A DNA stretch of 64,000 bases from CAIWHR01 sp963816925 (lineage in GTDB: Bacteria; Pseudomonadota; Gammaproteobacteria; Burkholderiales; Casimicrobiaceae): NCBI GenBank assembly GCA_963816925.1, contig CAWFMY010000023.1, forward strand, positions 130,178 to 194,177, in the 5' to 3' direction. Every line of letters starts with the position of its first letter. The first letter of the stretch is position 1. The translations under genes were made by a program, and so were the position numbers. The notes under the pieces were generated by a model that had not been told where the DNA came from, did no database searches, and was given only the letters and a program-made list of their open reading frames with translations. Below, piece after piece: positions 27,918 through 40,184 of the stretch.

Positions 27918-30900
27918 TGGCGATCCGCGTCGCGCTGCAGCACCGCACGTCCTACCGCTTCGACCGGCCCGTCAAGCTGTCGCCGCACGAGATCCGCCTG
28001 CGCCCCGCGCCGCATTGCCGCACGCCGGTGCTCGGCTATTCGCTGACCGTCGCGCCTGCGAATCATTTCCTCAACTGGCAGCAGGACCCCTACGGGAACT
28101 GGGTCGCGCGCCTCGTCTTCCCCGAGCGCGCGACCTCGCTCGACATCACGGTCGACGTCGTCGCCGACCTGACCGTCGTCAATCCGTTCGATTTCTTCAT
28201 CGAGGAATACGCGGAACACTATCCGTTCGCCTACGCGCCCGGCGCTCGCCAAGGAATTGATCCCGTTCCTCGAAGCCGCGCCGCCGGGCCCTCGGCTCGC
28301 CGCGTGGCTCGCATCCTTCCGCACGACGATGCGCCCGGAAGAGCTCACGGTCGACATGCTGGTGCGGCTCAACCGGCAGCTGCAGCACGAGATCAAGTAC
28401 CTCGTCCGGATGGAGCCCGGGGTGCAGACGCCCGAGGAAACATTCGACAGCGCGCAGGGCTCCTGCCGCGACAGCGGGTGGCTGCTGGTGCAGATCCTGC
28501 GGAATCTCGGTTTGGCCGCCCGCTTCGCGTCGGGCTACCTGATCCAGCTCGTCGCCGACGTCAAATCGCTCGACGGCCCATCGGGCACCGACAAGGATTT
28601 CACCGACCTGCACGCTTGGGCCGAAGTCTATCTTCCGGGTGCCGGGTGGATCGGGCTCGATCCGACCTCGGGCCTGCTCGCGGGCGAAGGACATCTTCCG
28701 CTCGCATGCACGGCGGACCCGGGCAATGCGGCGCCCGTCGTGGGCTTCACCGATCCCTGCCAGGTCGACTTCTCGTTCGCGATGAGCGTCACGCGCGTGC
28801 ACGAGGATCCGCGCGTGACGAAACCGTATACGGACGAGCAATGGGCGGCGATCGACGCGCTCGGGCATCGTGTCGACGCCGACCTCGCCGCGCACGACGT
28901 CCGCCTGACGCAGGGCGGCGAGCCGACCTTCGTCTCGATCGACGACATGGAAGGCGCGGAGTGGAACATCGCCGCGCTGGGAGCAAAGAAGCGCGAGCTG
29001 GCGGAGGTCCTGCTGCGCCGTCTCGCCAAGCGCTTCGCGCCCGGCGGCTTCCTGCACATGGGACAGGGCAAGTGGTATCCGGGGGAGCCGCTGCCGCGCT
29101 GGGCGCTGGGCGTCTACTGGCGCGTCGATGGCACGCCGCTCTGGCGGGATCCGGCATTGATCGCCGATACCCGCGCGAAGGGCAGGGCGGACATCGGCGC
29201 CGCGCAGCGGCTCGCGACCGAGCTTGCGGGCGAGCTCGGAATCGACGCGGCGCACGTGATCACCGCGTACGAGGACGTGCCGAAGCTGCTCGTCGCCGAA
29301 GCGGCGCTGCCGGCAAATGCCGATCCGCTGCAGGCCGATCTTTCGAAGCCGACGGAACGCGCGCGTCTCGCGCGGCTCCTGCAGCAGGGTCTCGACCGGC
29401 CGGCGGGTTTCGTCCTGCCATTGAAGGCCATTGCGCGCGACGACCGGAAAGAAACGGAATGGACGAGCAGCCCATGGCCGCTGCGACGCGAGCGCCTCTA
29501 TGCCGTCGGCGGCGATTCGCCGCTGGGCTTGCGCTTGCCGCTTTCGTCGCTGCCCGACGTGCTGCCGGCGGACGAGGACGTGGAGCCTCCGGTCGACCCC
29601 TTTGCGCCCAGGGATGACCTTCCGCTGCCCGGCGCGCGCACCGCAACCGCCGCCGGGCGCAAGACGAAGCGCGCCGCCGTCGCGCCGCGCGAAGTCGTCA
29701 AGACCGCGCTGTGCGTCGAAATGCGCGACGGGCATGTCTACGTGTTCATGCCGCCGTTGAAGCGGCTCGAGGATTATGTGGCGTTGCTGGCGGCGATCGA
29801 GAGCGCCGCGGCGCGGCGTCGGACAGGCCGTCGCCATCGAAGGCTATACGCCGCCGCGCGATCCGCGCGTCAAGGTATTGAACGTCACGCCGGACCCCGG
29901 GGTCATCGAGGTCAATGTCCATCCGGCATCCACCTGGGACGCGTTCATCGAGACGACGGAAACGCTGTACGAGGAAGCGCGGCAATCGCGCCTCGGCACG
30001 GAAAAATTCATGCTCGACGGGCGGCATACCGGCACCGGCGGCGGCAATCACGTGACGCTCGGCGGCGCCACGCCTGCCGACAGCCCGCTGCTCCGTCGCC
30101 CGGATCTGCTGCAAAGCCTGATCACGTATTGGCAGAACCATCCGTCGCTGTCCTATCTATTCTCGGGAATGTTCGTCGGGCCGACGAGCCAGGCGCCGCG
30201 GGTCGACGAAGCGCGCGACGACCGCCTCTACGAGCTCGAGATCGCGTTCCAGCAGTTGCGGAAGAAGCACAAGGCCGGCGCAGACACCACGTCGCCGTGG
30301 CTCGTCGACCGGCTGCTCCGCCATATGCTGACCGATTTGACGGGCAACACGCATCGCTCCGAATTCTCCATCGACAAGCTGTATTCTCCCGACACCGCGA
30401 CGGGACGGCTCGGGCTGCTGGAGTTTCGCGCATTCGAGATGCCGCCGCATGCGCGGATGAGCGCCGCGCAGATCCTGCTGCTGCGGGCGCTGGTCGCGCG
30501 CTTCTGGCAACAGCCTTACGAGGGCAAGCTCGTCCGCTGGGGCACCGCGCTGCACGACCGGTGGCTGCTGCCGCATTTCGTCGCCGCCGATTTTTACGAC
30601 GTGGTCGCGGACCTGAAGGCGTTCGGCTATGCGTTCGCGCACGAGTGGTTGCGCCGTTTCTCGAGTTCCGCTTCCCGCGCTTCGGCACGGTGACTTACGA
30701 CGACGTGACCATCGAGCTGCGCCAGGCGATCGAGCCGTGGCACGTGCTGGGCGAGGAAGTGAGCGGGACCGGCACCGCGCGCTACGTCGATTCGTCGGTC
30801 GAGCGGCTGCAGGTCAAGGTGACGGGCATGACCCGCGACCGCCATCGCGTCGCGTGCAACGGCCGCGCGCTGCCGCTCGTACCGACGGCTATCCCTGGCG

Positions 30901-31217
30901 AATTCGTCGCCGGCGTGCGCTACCGCGCGTGGAGTCCGCCGTCGGCGCTGCATCCGACGATCGGGGTCCAGGCGCCGCTCGTGTTCGATCTGGTGGATAC
31001 CTGGGCCGCGCGCTCGATCGGCGGCTGCACCTATCACGTCGTGCACCCGGGCGGCCGCAACTACGACACGTTTCCCGTCAACGCGATGGAAGCGGAAGCG
31101 CGTCGCGTCGCGCGCTTCTGGGCGCATGGCCACACGCCGGGCGGCATGAAGCTCGCCGACGAGCCCCTCAATCCGGCGCTTCCGGCGACGCTCGACCTGC
31201 GGTGGCAGCCGAATTAG
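27917..31217 (+). CDS. Transglutaminase-like/DUF2126 large protein (three frameshifts)
   Basis: The gene encodes about 1100 residues. An N-terminal bacterial transglutaminase-like domain (MAIRVALQHRTSYRFDRPV) leads to a catalytic Cys-His-Asp core: GSCRDSGW near residue 183, DLHAWAEVYLPG and GLDPTSG. The following 800 residues match the DUF2126 (COG4196) type, with TQGGEPTFVSIDD, GKWYPGEPLPRWALG, HTGTGGGNHVTLGG and a terminal GGMKLADEP segment. The frame breaks near 28246 (extra G), 29812 (extra C) and 30651 (one base missing). It overlaps the Anbu stop, so all four genes are probably one unit. The domain suggests a papain-like amidase or ligase step on a peptide made by the ATP-grasp protein; that is inference. 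Confidence 0.85.
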
Positions 31218-31227
31218 AAGTCAGCGT

Positions 31228-31770
31228 CTAGAACGGACCGATCGCTCCAACCTTCTCTTCCAGCGCCTGCTGCTCCGCCGGCGGCACGTCGCGAAACCAT
31301 TTGACGATGAGGTATTTGCGGCTCGTGGGCCGATAGCCGACGCGCGCGTCGACGATGTAGGCCTTCTTGTCCCCGCAATAGCCGAACCACGCCGCGCAGT
31401 CGTCGAGCTCCGCGGCGGCCGCTTCCATCACCAGCTGGGCCACGCCGCCGCGTGCCTTGCAGGCAAGCCAGTGGTCCCTGGGGAGGCGGCGGTAGAACGT
31501 GCGGTCGACGCACATGCCGCCTTCGAGATAGACGTCCCCGTAGCGAATCCAGTTGCAGAATCCGACGGTTTCGATGCGTCCGTCCGGCCATTTGTAGAAC
31601 GCGACGTATTGCCGCCAGTTTTCCGGCGGCGTCGGGATCGGGAGACCGCAGTTGTCGCGCGGCACGGGGAAGGGCTGGCGGAAGCTCGCGACGAACAATT
31701 CGCGCGCGAAGAACTCGGCGTTGGCAAAGCGCGCGATGTGAAAGCAATCGTGGAAGGTGCCCGTGGCCAT
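31228..31770 (-). CDS. Unrecognised 180-residue protein
   Basis: I do not recognise this family. The protein is cytoplasmic-looking (no signal or membrane segment), rich in aromatic residues and cysteine, and has readable blocks FYKWPDGRIETVGFCNW, GDVYLEGGMCVDRTFYRRLP and YIVDARVGYRPTSRKYLIVKW. The alternation of strand-like and helix-like segments would suit a GNAT-type fold, but I cannot show it. It is the last gene of a three-gene minus-strand set after a polysaccharide deacetylase and a membrane glycosyltransferase-like protein, four bases after the former's stop. Confidence 0.7.
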   Translation of the reverse strand: MATGTFHDCFHIARFANAEFFARELFVASFRQPFPVPRDNCGLPIPTPPENWRQYVAFYKWPDGRIETVGFCNWIRYGDVYLEGGMCVDRTFYRRLPRDHWLACKARGGVAQLVMEAAAAELDDCAAWFGYCGDKKAYIVDARVGYRPTSRKYLIVKWFRDVPPAEQQALEEKVGAIGPF

Positions 31771-31774
31771 TGCG

Positions 31775-32630
31775 TCAGTTCTCCGCTCTCAATATTCCGA
31801 GCAGGCCATCGGGGTGGGTCCAGTGGTGCCCGCACACATAGCGCGGAAGGCACCATGGATTTGCGCGACCTGCAATGGCCTGCGGCTCGGCCGTAAACGC
31901 GGCGCGCAGCCCAAGGCGGCCGGCGTGGCGAGGCAGGTATTCATTCACCAGGAATGCATTGTAATGGCCGAAGGGATAGGCGAAATACGGCGTGTTGAGG
32001 CCCTTCGTGCGTGCGGCGATGAATTTGCCGGCTTCCGCGATCTGGGCGTCGGCGTCCGCCTCCGTCAGCACTTGCGCGAAATCGGCGCGCACCTGGCGCG
32101 AGTGCGCCACCGTGGGTAACGCCGGATGGAGATGGTCCCAGCTATGGTTCGCAATGGAGATCAGTCCTGTTTCGATCGCCGGGCCCCACCAATCATCCGT
32201 CATCGAGCCCGGGCCGAGAAACGTGTAGTCCTTGTCGTACGTCTGCTCGATGACGTGGCGCGCCTCCGGCGACGCGATGACGAAGCTCGTGGCGCCGAGT
32301 CCCGGCTGTGCCTCGGGGCCATGCCGGTTCACGAACTCGCGCATGATGGCAAGGAAGCTCTTCTGGCGCCCATAGTCCGGGTGGACAAAGTCCTGGACGT
32401 CGTAGATCGGCCCGTCGTCGAATGTAATGGCGACGTTGCCCGGGGTTTCGTCAGGCTGCGTCACGGTCGATTCGGCAAGCAAGACCGTCGACCATGGCAT
32501 CGAGCGAGACGATGCGGAAGCCGGCATCGCCAATGATCTCGAGGTCGATCGCCATCGCCACATGATCGTTGCGAGCGTAATCGGCGCCCACGACGTGATG
32601 CGAATGGTACGTCAGGACGATATTCCTCAT
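31775..32630 (-). CDS. Polysaccharide deacetylase (NodB-type) family protein (one frameshift)
   Basis: The gene encodes about 285 residues of a carbohydrate esterase 4-like protein. The N-terminus MRNIVLTYHSHHVVG carries the TYHS block and, after a frame change near 32475, VAITFDDGP gives the catalytic/metal-binding Asp pair motif; later ISIANHSWDHLHP supplies the HxxxH-like metal site. Such enzymes remove N-acetyl groups from surface or capsular sugars. No signal peptide is visible, which is unusual for an exported deacetylase. It follows the GT39-like membrane protein by 22 bases on the same strand. Confidence 0.8.
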
Positions 32631-32652
32631 GGATCGAATCTCCATCCGCCCT

Positions 32653-34287
32653 TCATCGGCGAAACGCCAGCAACGCGGCATCCTCGAACACCGGCGTGCC
32701 GAATTTCGCGCGCAATGCAGCTTCGCAGTGCGCGGTCTCGGCGCCGATGGGCTCCGGGCGGCCTCTGCTCGTTTGCGTATAGGGCTTTTGCCAGACGATG
32801 TAGTCGACGTGCTTGCGGTCGAGCGCCGCGTCGTCGGCGAGATGCACGGCATTGCGGAACCGGAAGCGGGCGTCCCGCGGCACTTCGCCCGCGCGTTCTT
32901 CCACGCACAGCCCCGTAAGATAACCCGGAAGCACCGTCTGGCGTGCGACCCGCTCCCAGCGCGGCGCGTCCCAGTTGTAGCTTTCGAAATAGAACGGCGC
33001 CGCCGCGATGCGCACGGTTCCGGGCGGCCGCTCGGCCAGGCTTGCCCAGAACGGGGAAAGCGGAATTCCTTCGATATAGGGAAGGTACGGATTCTTCTCG
33101 GGCCTGAAGTCCACGTAAAAGACCGAATGGAGCGTCTGCGCGTTCGGGTGTCGCAGCGACGGCGCAAGAGGCGACTGCGCGGCGAGCGCGACGCATGGGA
33201 CCAGCGCCACGAGCGCGCCGATCGAGCGCTTGATCATGGACGTCGGCTCCGCCAGCCGGCGTCCGAGCTTTACCGATCCTGCGGCGACGGCGAGCAGCAA
33301 CAACGGGATGAACGGCAGCAGATAGCGCGCGAGCGTGGTCGGATATTGGCTCCACATCGGGCGAGTCAGCATCACGGCCGCCAGCGACAACGCGACGCCC
33401 AGCACGCCCGTGCGCGCCTCCGGCAGCGCGCGCCAGACATCGCGTGCTCCGTAGGCGGCCAATCCGACGCACAGCAGAACCGCGAACGTCGATGGCGTGC
33501 CGAGCCACGCGTACCACGCGCCGGCGAGGGTCGCGAGGTCGGGCATGTCGATGCCGCCCTTTCCGACCAGCGCTTCCGGATGCGCGAGCAGCGGCGGCAG
33601 GACGAGCGCCCCCATCGCAATGCCGGTGATCAGGGCGAGCAACGCCAGGCGGTAAAGACGCCGCCGCCGGTCGCCCGGCACGGCGTGGCGCAGCTGCAGG
33701 AGCGCCCACAGCAGGGGGGCAATGACGAAGGGCGCGATGACGGGATGCAGCCAGACGGCGAGCGTCGCACTGGCGCCGTAGAGCAGTCCTGCGCTCCAAT
33801 GCCCGCGCACCGCTTCGTGATATCGCTGAAAGGCGCTGTGCGCGACCCAGGCCAGCAGCAGCGTGATGGCATAGGGCCGGGCGATCCGCGTGTACAGGAC
33901 CAGGAGCGGAGAAATCGCGATGAGGATCGCAAAGACCACCGACGTCGCGCGCCCGAGGCGCGGTGCGACGTAGAGCGGAAACACGACGAGGGTCGCGAGC
34001 CCGCAGACCAGCATCGGCAAGCGCATGGCGAATTCGGACAGGCCGAACGACTGCGCCTCGTACCAATAGAGCATGCCAAGGGGAATGCTGTAGTCGGCGT
34101 AGCCGAAGTCGAAGAACATGGATCCGGGCGTGCGCTTCAACAGCTGGTGAATCGCGTGCCACTCGTCGTCGATCAGCACCTGGATCAGGATCTGGTCGAG
34201 GCGCACATAGGCGCCAAGCAGGATGGCGGCGCCCACGCCACAGGCCCAGGCGGCGGAAAGCGGCGAACGGGGAAGTCCGTGAATCAT
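32653..34287 (-). CDS. Multi-membrane-span glycosyltransferase-like protein (GT39/ArnT type)
   Basis: This protein of about 544 residues has some ten hydrophobic segments and a long periplasmic C-terminal domain (after about residue 390). The early loop carries an acidic pair, IDDEWHAIHQLL, at the position where GT-C glycosyltransferases such as ArnT and PMT have their catalytic Asp/Glu. This suggests transfer of a sugar from a lipid carrier on the periplasmic side. I chose ATG 34287 (MIHGLPRSP); the frame is open further to a TTG at 34323. It leads a minus-strand trio with a polysaccharide deacetylase and an unknown protein. Acceptor unknown. Confidence 0.7.
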   Translation of the reverse strand: MIHGLPRSPLSAAWACGVGAAILLGAYVRLDQILIQVLIDDEWHAIHQLLKRTPGSMFFDFGYADYSIPLGMLYWYEAQSFGLSEFAMRLPMLVCGLATLVVFPLYVAPRLGRATSVVFAILIAISPLLVLYTRIARPYAITLLLAWVAHSAFQRYHEAVRGHWSAGLLYGASATLAVWLHPVIAPFVIAPLLWALLQLRHAVPGDRRRRLYRLALLALITGIAMGALVLPPLLAHPEALVGKGGIDMPDLATLAGAWYAWLGTPSTFAVLLCVGLAAYGARDVWRALPEARTGVLGVALSLAAVMLTRPMWSQYPTTLARYLLPFIPLLLLAVAAGSVKLGRRLAEPTSMIKRSIGALVALVPCVALAAQSPLAPSLRHPNAQTLHSVFYVDFRPEKNPYLPYIEGIPLSPFWASLAERPPGTVRIAAAPFYFESYNWDAPRWERVARQTVLPGYLTGLCVEERAGEVPRDARFRFRNAVHLADDAALDRKHVDYIVWQKPYTQTSRGRPEPIGAETAHCEAALRAKFGTPVFEDAALLAFRR

Positions 34288-34439
34288 GCGGTGATCGAGG
34301 CGGGCGTACGTCAGGGTGTGCAAGGGTCATTCAATCGCTGGGCCATTTTCGCATACCGATGTGCCGTCTCTGGCCAAAGTTCCGGTCGAAATTCGATGCA
34401 TTGGAAATGCCGTGCGGCATTCGCATGGGGCCACTGAAG

Positions 34440-34445
34440 TAGAAT
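34440..34445 (+). promoter_or_regulatory. Possible -10 element upstream of gltX
   Basis: TAGAAT stands 27 bases before the gltX GTG in the divergent gap with the membrane protein gene. The -35 region is weak (GCATTC at 17 bases). Confidence 0.4.
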
Positions 34446-34472
34446 TGCCGTTTTTCGGCAATTCGTTCCGCC

Positions 34473-35876
34473 GTGACCCCCGTCCGCACCCGCTTCGCAC
34501 CCAGTCCCACCGGCTTCCTGCATCTCGGAGGCGCTCGCACCGCGCTGTTCGCGTGGGCGTTCGCGCGCCATCATCACGGCACTTTCATCCTGCGCATCGA
34601 GGACACCGACGTCGAGCGCTCGACGCCCGAAGCCATCGCCGCGATCCTCGACGGGATGGCATGGCTCGGGCTCGACCACGACGAGGGCCCGTTCTATCAG
34701 ATGCAGCGAATGGACCGGTATCGCGCGGTCATCAAGGACATGCTTGCACGCGGACTCGCCTATCACTGCTACATGCAACCCGCGGAACTCGACGCGCTGC
34801 GCGCCGAGCAGATGGCGCGCGGGGAGAAGCCCCGGTATGACGGTCGCTGGCGCCCGGAAAATGCGCGCGGCAAGGTTCCGCCGGCAGGTGTCGCGCCGGT
34901 GGTGCGCTTTCGCAATCCGGACGATGGCGTCGTCGCCTGGGACGACGCGGTGAAGGGTCGCATCGAGTACGCGAACGCCGAGCTCGACGACCTCGTCATC
35001 GCGCGCTCGGACGGCACGCCGACGTACAACTTCTGCGTCGTCGTCGACGATCTCGACATGCGCATCTCGCACGTCGTCCGCGGCGACGACCACGTCAACA
35101 ATACGCCGCGCCAGATCAATATCCTCCGCGCGCTGGGAGCGACGCTGCCCGTGTACGCGCACCTGCCGACGGTGTTGGGCGAGGACGGCAGCAAGCTGTC
35201 GAAGCGCCACGGGGCCGTGTCGGTCACCGAGTACGAGTCCGAGGGATTCCTGCCGGACGCGATGATCAACGCCCTCGCGCGGATCGGGTGGTCGCATGGC
35301 GATGTCGAGTTGTTCAGCCGCGACGAATTCGTCGAATGGTTCGGACTCGAGGCCATCCACCCCGCGCCGTCGCGCTTCGATCTCGCGAAGCTCCGCTGGT
35401 TCAACCACGAGCACATGAAACGCCTGCCCGCCGAGGACCTTGGACGAAGGCTCGAACCGTTTCTCCGCCGCGCGGGTCTCGACCCCGCGCAGGGGCCGCC
35501 GGCGGCCGAGGTCGCGGCGCTCGTGCGCGATCGTGTGGATACGCTGGCGGAAATGGCCGATGCGGCGCATTACTTCTATTCGAACCCGCATCCGGCGCCG
35601 GAAAAGGTCGCCGAATTCGTCAACGACGGCAACCGCCCCGCGCTCGCGGCGCTCGCCGAGCATTTCGCGGACGTCGACTGGAATCGCGAGGCGATCCTCG
35701 CGGCGATCAAGTCCGGCGCGGGCAAGCACGGGTTGAAGCCGCCGCAGGTGATGATGCCGCTGCGGGTTCTCGTGTGCGGCACGCCGCAGACGCCCGCGAT
35801 CGACGCGGTTCTCGCGCTGCTCGGACGCGACGTCACGCGTGCGCGGCTCGCGGCCGGACTCGCTCGCGCAGGCTGA
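34473..35876 (+). CDS. gltX: Glutamyl-tRNA synthetase
   Basis: This 467-residue class I synthetase charges tRNA-Glu. The HIGH-type motif is in RFAPSPTGFLHLGGARTAL and the KMSKS-type motif is KLSKRHG near residue 245; ILRIEDTDVERS is the conserved binding loop. The start is a GTG at 34473, which begins directly at the conserved N-terminus (MTPVRTRFAPSPTG). Length is normal and the frame is intact. A tRNA-Glu gene lies further along at 56754. Confidence 0.95.
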   Translation: MTPVRTRFAPSPTGFLHLGGARTALFAWAFARHHHGTFILRIEDTDVERSTPEAIAAILDGMAWLGLDHDEGPFYQMQRMDRYRAVIKDMLARGLAYHCYMQPAELDALRAEQMARGEKPRYDGRWRPENARGKVPPAGVAPVVRFRNPDDGVVAWDDAVKGRIEYANAELDDLVIARSDGTPTYNFCVVVDDLDMRISHVVRGDDHVNNTPRQINILRALGATLPVYAHLPTVLGEDGSKLSKRHGAVSVTEYESEGFLPDAMINALARIGWSHGDVELFSRDEFVEWFGLEAIHPAPSRFDLAKLRWFNHEHMKRLPAEDLGRRLEPFLRRAGLDPAQGPPAAEVAALVRDRVDTLAEMADAAHYFYSNPHPAPEKVAEFVNDGNRPALAALAEHFADVDWNREAILAAIKSGAGKHGLKPPQVMMPLRVLVCGTPQTPAIDAVLALLGRDVTRARLAAGLARAG

Positions 35877-35904
35877 GGCGGCGCGGCCGGCAGCGGAACC
35901 GCGC

Positions 35905-35933
35905 TTGGCGGGCCGGAGGCATTCCTGTAAAAT
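35905..35933 (+). promoter_or_regulatory. Sigma-70 promoter of pyrG
   Basis: TTGGCG (35905-35910) and TAAAAT (35928-35933) are separated by exactly 17 bases and lie 26 bases before the pyrG ATG, between the gltX stop and pyrG. Confidence 0.7.
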
Positions 35934-35959
35934 GCCAATTTCCGGCCCCTTAGGCTCCC

Positions 35960-37645
<1,686 letters not shown>

Positions 37646-37659
37646 CGGCGCGCCGGCCG

Positions 37660-38518
37660 ATGAAACTCTGCGGTTTCGACGCGGCCCTCGAAGCGCCGCT
37701 CTTTCTGATCGCCGGCCCGTGCGTGGTCGAGTCGATGCAGCTGCAGCTCGACGTCGCGGGGCGCCTGAAGGAGATGTGCGCGGCGCTCGCGATTCCCTTC
37801 ATCTTCAAGTCGTCGTACGACAAGGCGAATCGCAGCTCCGTCACGTCGTTTCGCGGTCCCGGGATGGCGGAGGGCCTGCGCGTGCTGTCCGAAGTGAAGC
37901 GCCAGATCGGGGTCCCGGTCCTCACCGACGTGCATGCGGAGCCGGAGATCGCGGAAGCGGCGGCGGTCGTCGACGTGCTGCAAACGCCGGCGTTCCTGTG
38001 CCGGCAGACCGACTTCATCCAGGCGGTTGCGAGCGCGGGCAAGCCGGTCAACATCAAGAAGGGCCAGTTCCTGGCGCCGGAGGACATGAAGCAGGTCGTC
38101 GCGAAAGCCAAGGCGGCGAGCGGCGCCGACAACATCCTGGTCTGCGAGCGCGGGGCGTCGTTCGGCTATCACAACCTGGTGTCCGACATGCGCTCGGTCG
38201 CGATCATGCGCGACACGGGCTGTCCCGGTCGTCTTCGACGCGACGCATTCGGTGCAGCTGCCGGGCGGGCTGGGAACCGCGAGCGGCGGGCAGCGCGAAT
38301 TCGTGCCGGTGCTGGCGCGCGCGGCGGTCGCCGCCGGCGTGGCCGGCGTGTTCATGGAAACGCATCCCGATCCTGCGAAGGCGCTCTCCGACGGTCCCAA
38401 CGCGTGGCCGCTCGATCGCATGCGCGCGCTGCTGGAGACCCTGAAGGTTCTCGATGCGGCGGTGAAGCGCTCGGGATTCCCGGAAACCGAATTCATGACG
38501 AATTTGCACCATGCCTGA
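37660..38518 (+). CDS. kdsA: 3-deoxy-8-phosphooctulonate synthase KdsA (one frameshift)
   Basis: This enzyme condenses PEP with arabinose 5-phosphate to make KDO 8-phosphate for lipopolysaccharide. Readable motifs: FLIAGPCVVES, FIFKSSYDKANRSS, PVLTDVHAE, NIKKGQFLAPEDM and GVFMETHPDPAKALSDGPN. One extra C near 38226 breaks CPVVFDATHSVQ into two frames; the span is 3n+1. Total about 285 residues, normal for the family. It indicates a Gram-negative outer membrane with LPS. Confidence 0.94.
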
Positions 38519-38542
38519 CAATCCAACGAAGAAAGCCACCCC

Positions 38543-39827
38543 ATGAGCGCCATCGTCGATGTCATCGCCCGCGAAATCCTCGACTCGCGCGGAAATCCCA
38601 CGATCGAGGCCGACGTCGTCCTCGAGTCCGGCATTTCCGGGCGGGCCGCCGTGCCCTCCGGCGCCTCCACGGGCTCGAAGGAGGCGGTCGAGCTTCGCGA
38701 CGGCGATCCGGCGCGCTATTTCGGCAAGGGCGTGCTGAAGGCCGTCGAGAACGTCAACACCGAGATCTGCGAAGCCATCATCGGCCTCGACGCGACCGAG
38801 CAATCGTTCATCGACAAGACGATGATCGAGCTCGACGGCACCGAAAACAAGGCGCGGCTGGGCGCCAACGCGGTCCTCGCGGTCTCGTGCGCGGTGGCCA
38901 AGGCGGCCGCCGACGAATCGTCGCTGCCGCTGTACCGATATCTCGGCGGCGCGGGCGAGATGCAGCTTCCGGTTCCGCTGATGAACGTGATCAACGGCGG
39001 CGCGCATGCGAACAACAAGATCGACCTGCAGGAGTTCATGCTGGTGCCGCTCGGGGCGCCGTCGTTCCGCGAGGCGTTGCGCTATGGGGCCGAAGTGTTC
39101 CACACGCTGAAGAAGATCATCGACGCGAAAGGGATGCCCACGACGGTGGGCGACGAGGGCGGCTTCGCGCCGGATCTTCCGTCGAACGAGGCGGCGCTGC
39201 AGCTCCTCGTCGAGGCGATCGACAAGGCCGGCTATGTGCCGGGGACCGACATCGCGCGTGGCGCTCGATTGCGCGGCGAGCGAGTTCTACAAGGATGGCG
39301 TGTACGAGCTCGCCTCCGAGGGCACGAAGCTCACGCGCTCGCAGATGGTCGACGTGCTGGCGACGTGGTGCGACAAGTACCCGATCATCAGCATCGAGGA
39401 CGGCATGTCGGAGCACGACTGGGAGGGCTGGAAGCTCCTCACCGACCGGCTCGGCAAGAAGGTGCAGATCGTCGGCGACGACATCTTCGTCACCAACACG
39501 AAGATCCTGAAGCAGGGAATCGCCAAGGGCGTGGCCAATTCGATCCTGATCAAGATCAACCAGATCGGGACGCTGACCGAGACGTTCTCCGCGATCACGA
39601 TGGCCAACCGCGCGGGGTATACGGCAGTCATCTCCCATCGGTCCGGCGAAACCGAGGACAGCATGATCGCCGACATCGCCGTCGGCGCGAACGCGGGCCA
39701 GATCAAGACGGGCTCGCTGTCGCGCTCCGACCGGATGGCGAAGTACAACCAGCTCTTGCGGATCGAGGAGGATCTCGGCGAAGCGGCCGATTATCCGGGC
39801 CGCGCCGCCTTCTTCCAGCTCAGGTAA
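38543..39827 (+). CDS. eno: Enolase (one frameshift)
   Basis: This glycolytic enzyme converts 2-phosphoglycerate to PEP. The N-terminal block ILDSRGNPTIEADV, GASTGSKEAVELRD, VGDEGGFAPDLPSNE, ISIEDGMSEHDW, the catalytic-lysine region NSILIKINQIGTLTE and SHRSGETEDSMIAD are all present. One extra G near 39258 (expected GTDIALALDCAASEF) shifts the frame; the span is 3n+1 for 428 residues. Because of the shift the first frame runs on through ftsB, which is an artefact. Confidence 0.95.
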
Positions 39828-39838
39828 CAAGGCGGCCC

Positions 39839-40160
39839 GTGCGCTGGCTCGCCCTCGTCTTCGTCCTGCTGATCGCCGCGCTGCAGTACCCGATGTGGCT
39901 CGGCAAGGGCGGCTGGCTGCAGGTGCGCGAGCTCGACCGGCAGGTCGAAGTGCAACGCGCGGCGAACGCGACGCTGAAGGTGCGCAACGATGCGCTCGAC
40001 GCGGAAATCCGCGACCTCAAGACGGGTACCGAGGCCATCGAGGAGCGCGCCCGCTCGGAGCTCGGCATGGTGCGGCGGGACGAGGTCTTCTTCCAGGTCC
40101 AGTCGGGCGTAGCGCCGAACAAAGGCACCGCGGTGCGCGCCGGCACCCGACAAGCGCTGA
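39839..40160 (+). CDS. ftsB: Cell division protein FtsB
   Basis: This small bitopic divisome protein has one membrane segment at residues 3-19 (WLALVFVLLIAALQYPM), a following coiled coil (LQVRELDRQVEVQRAANATLKVRNDALDAE split here over heptads) and the family's ending ARSELGMVRRDEVFFQV. It starts with GTG at 39839, 11 bases after the eno stop. As written the frame stays open to 40783; one inserted base would bring in the TGA at 40158-40160 and a span of 3n+1, giving about 107 residues, the normal size. Position after eno is the classic ftsB location. Confidence 0.82.
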
Positions 40161-40184
40161 GCGGGCGGCGCCGCGGCAACGAGG

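Noticed and set aside
30627..31231. Plus- and minus-strand short frames within the DUF2126 region
   Set aside because: They overlap the conserved C-terminus of the transglutaminase-DUF2126 gene and have no independent motif or ribosome site.
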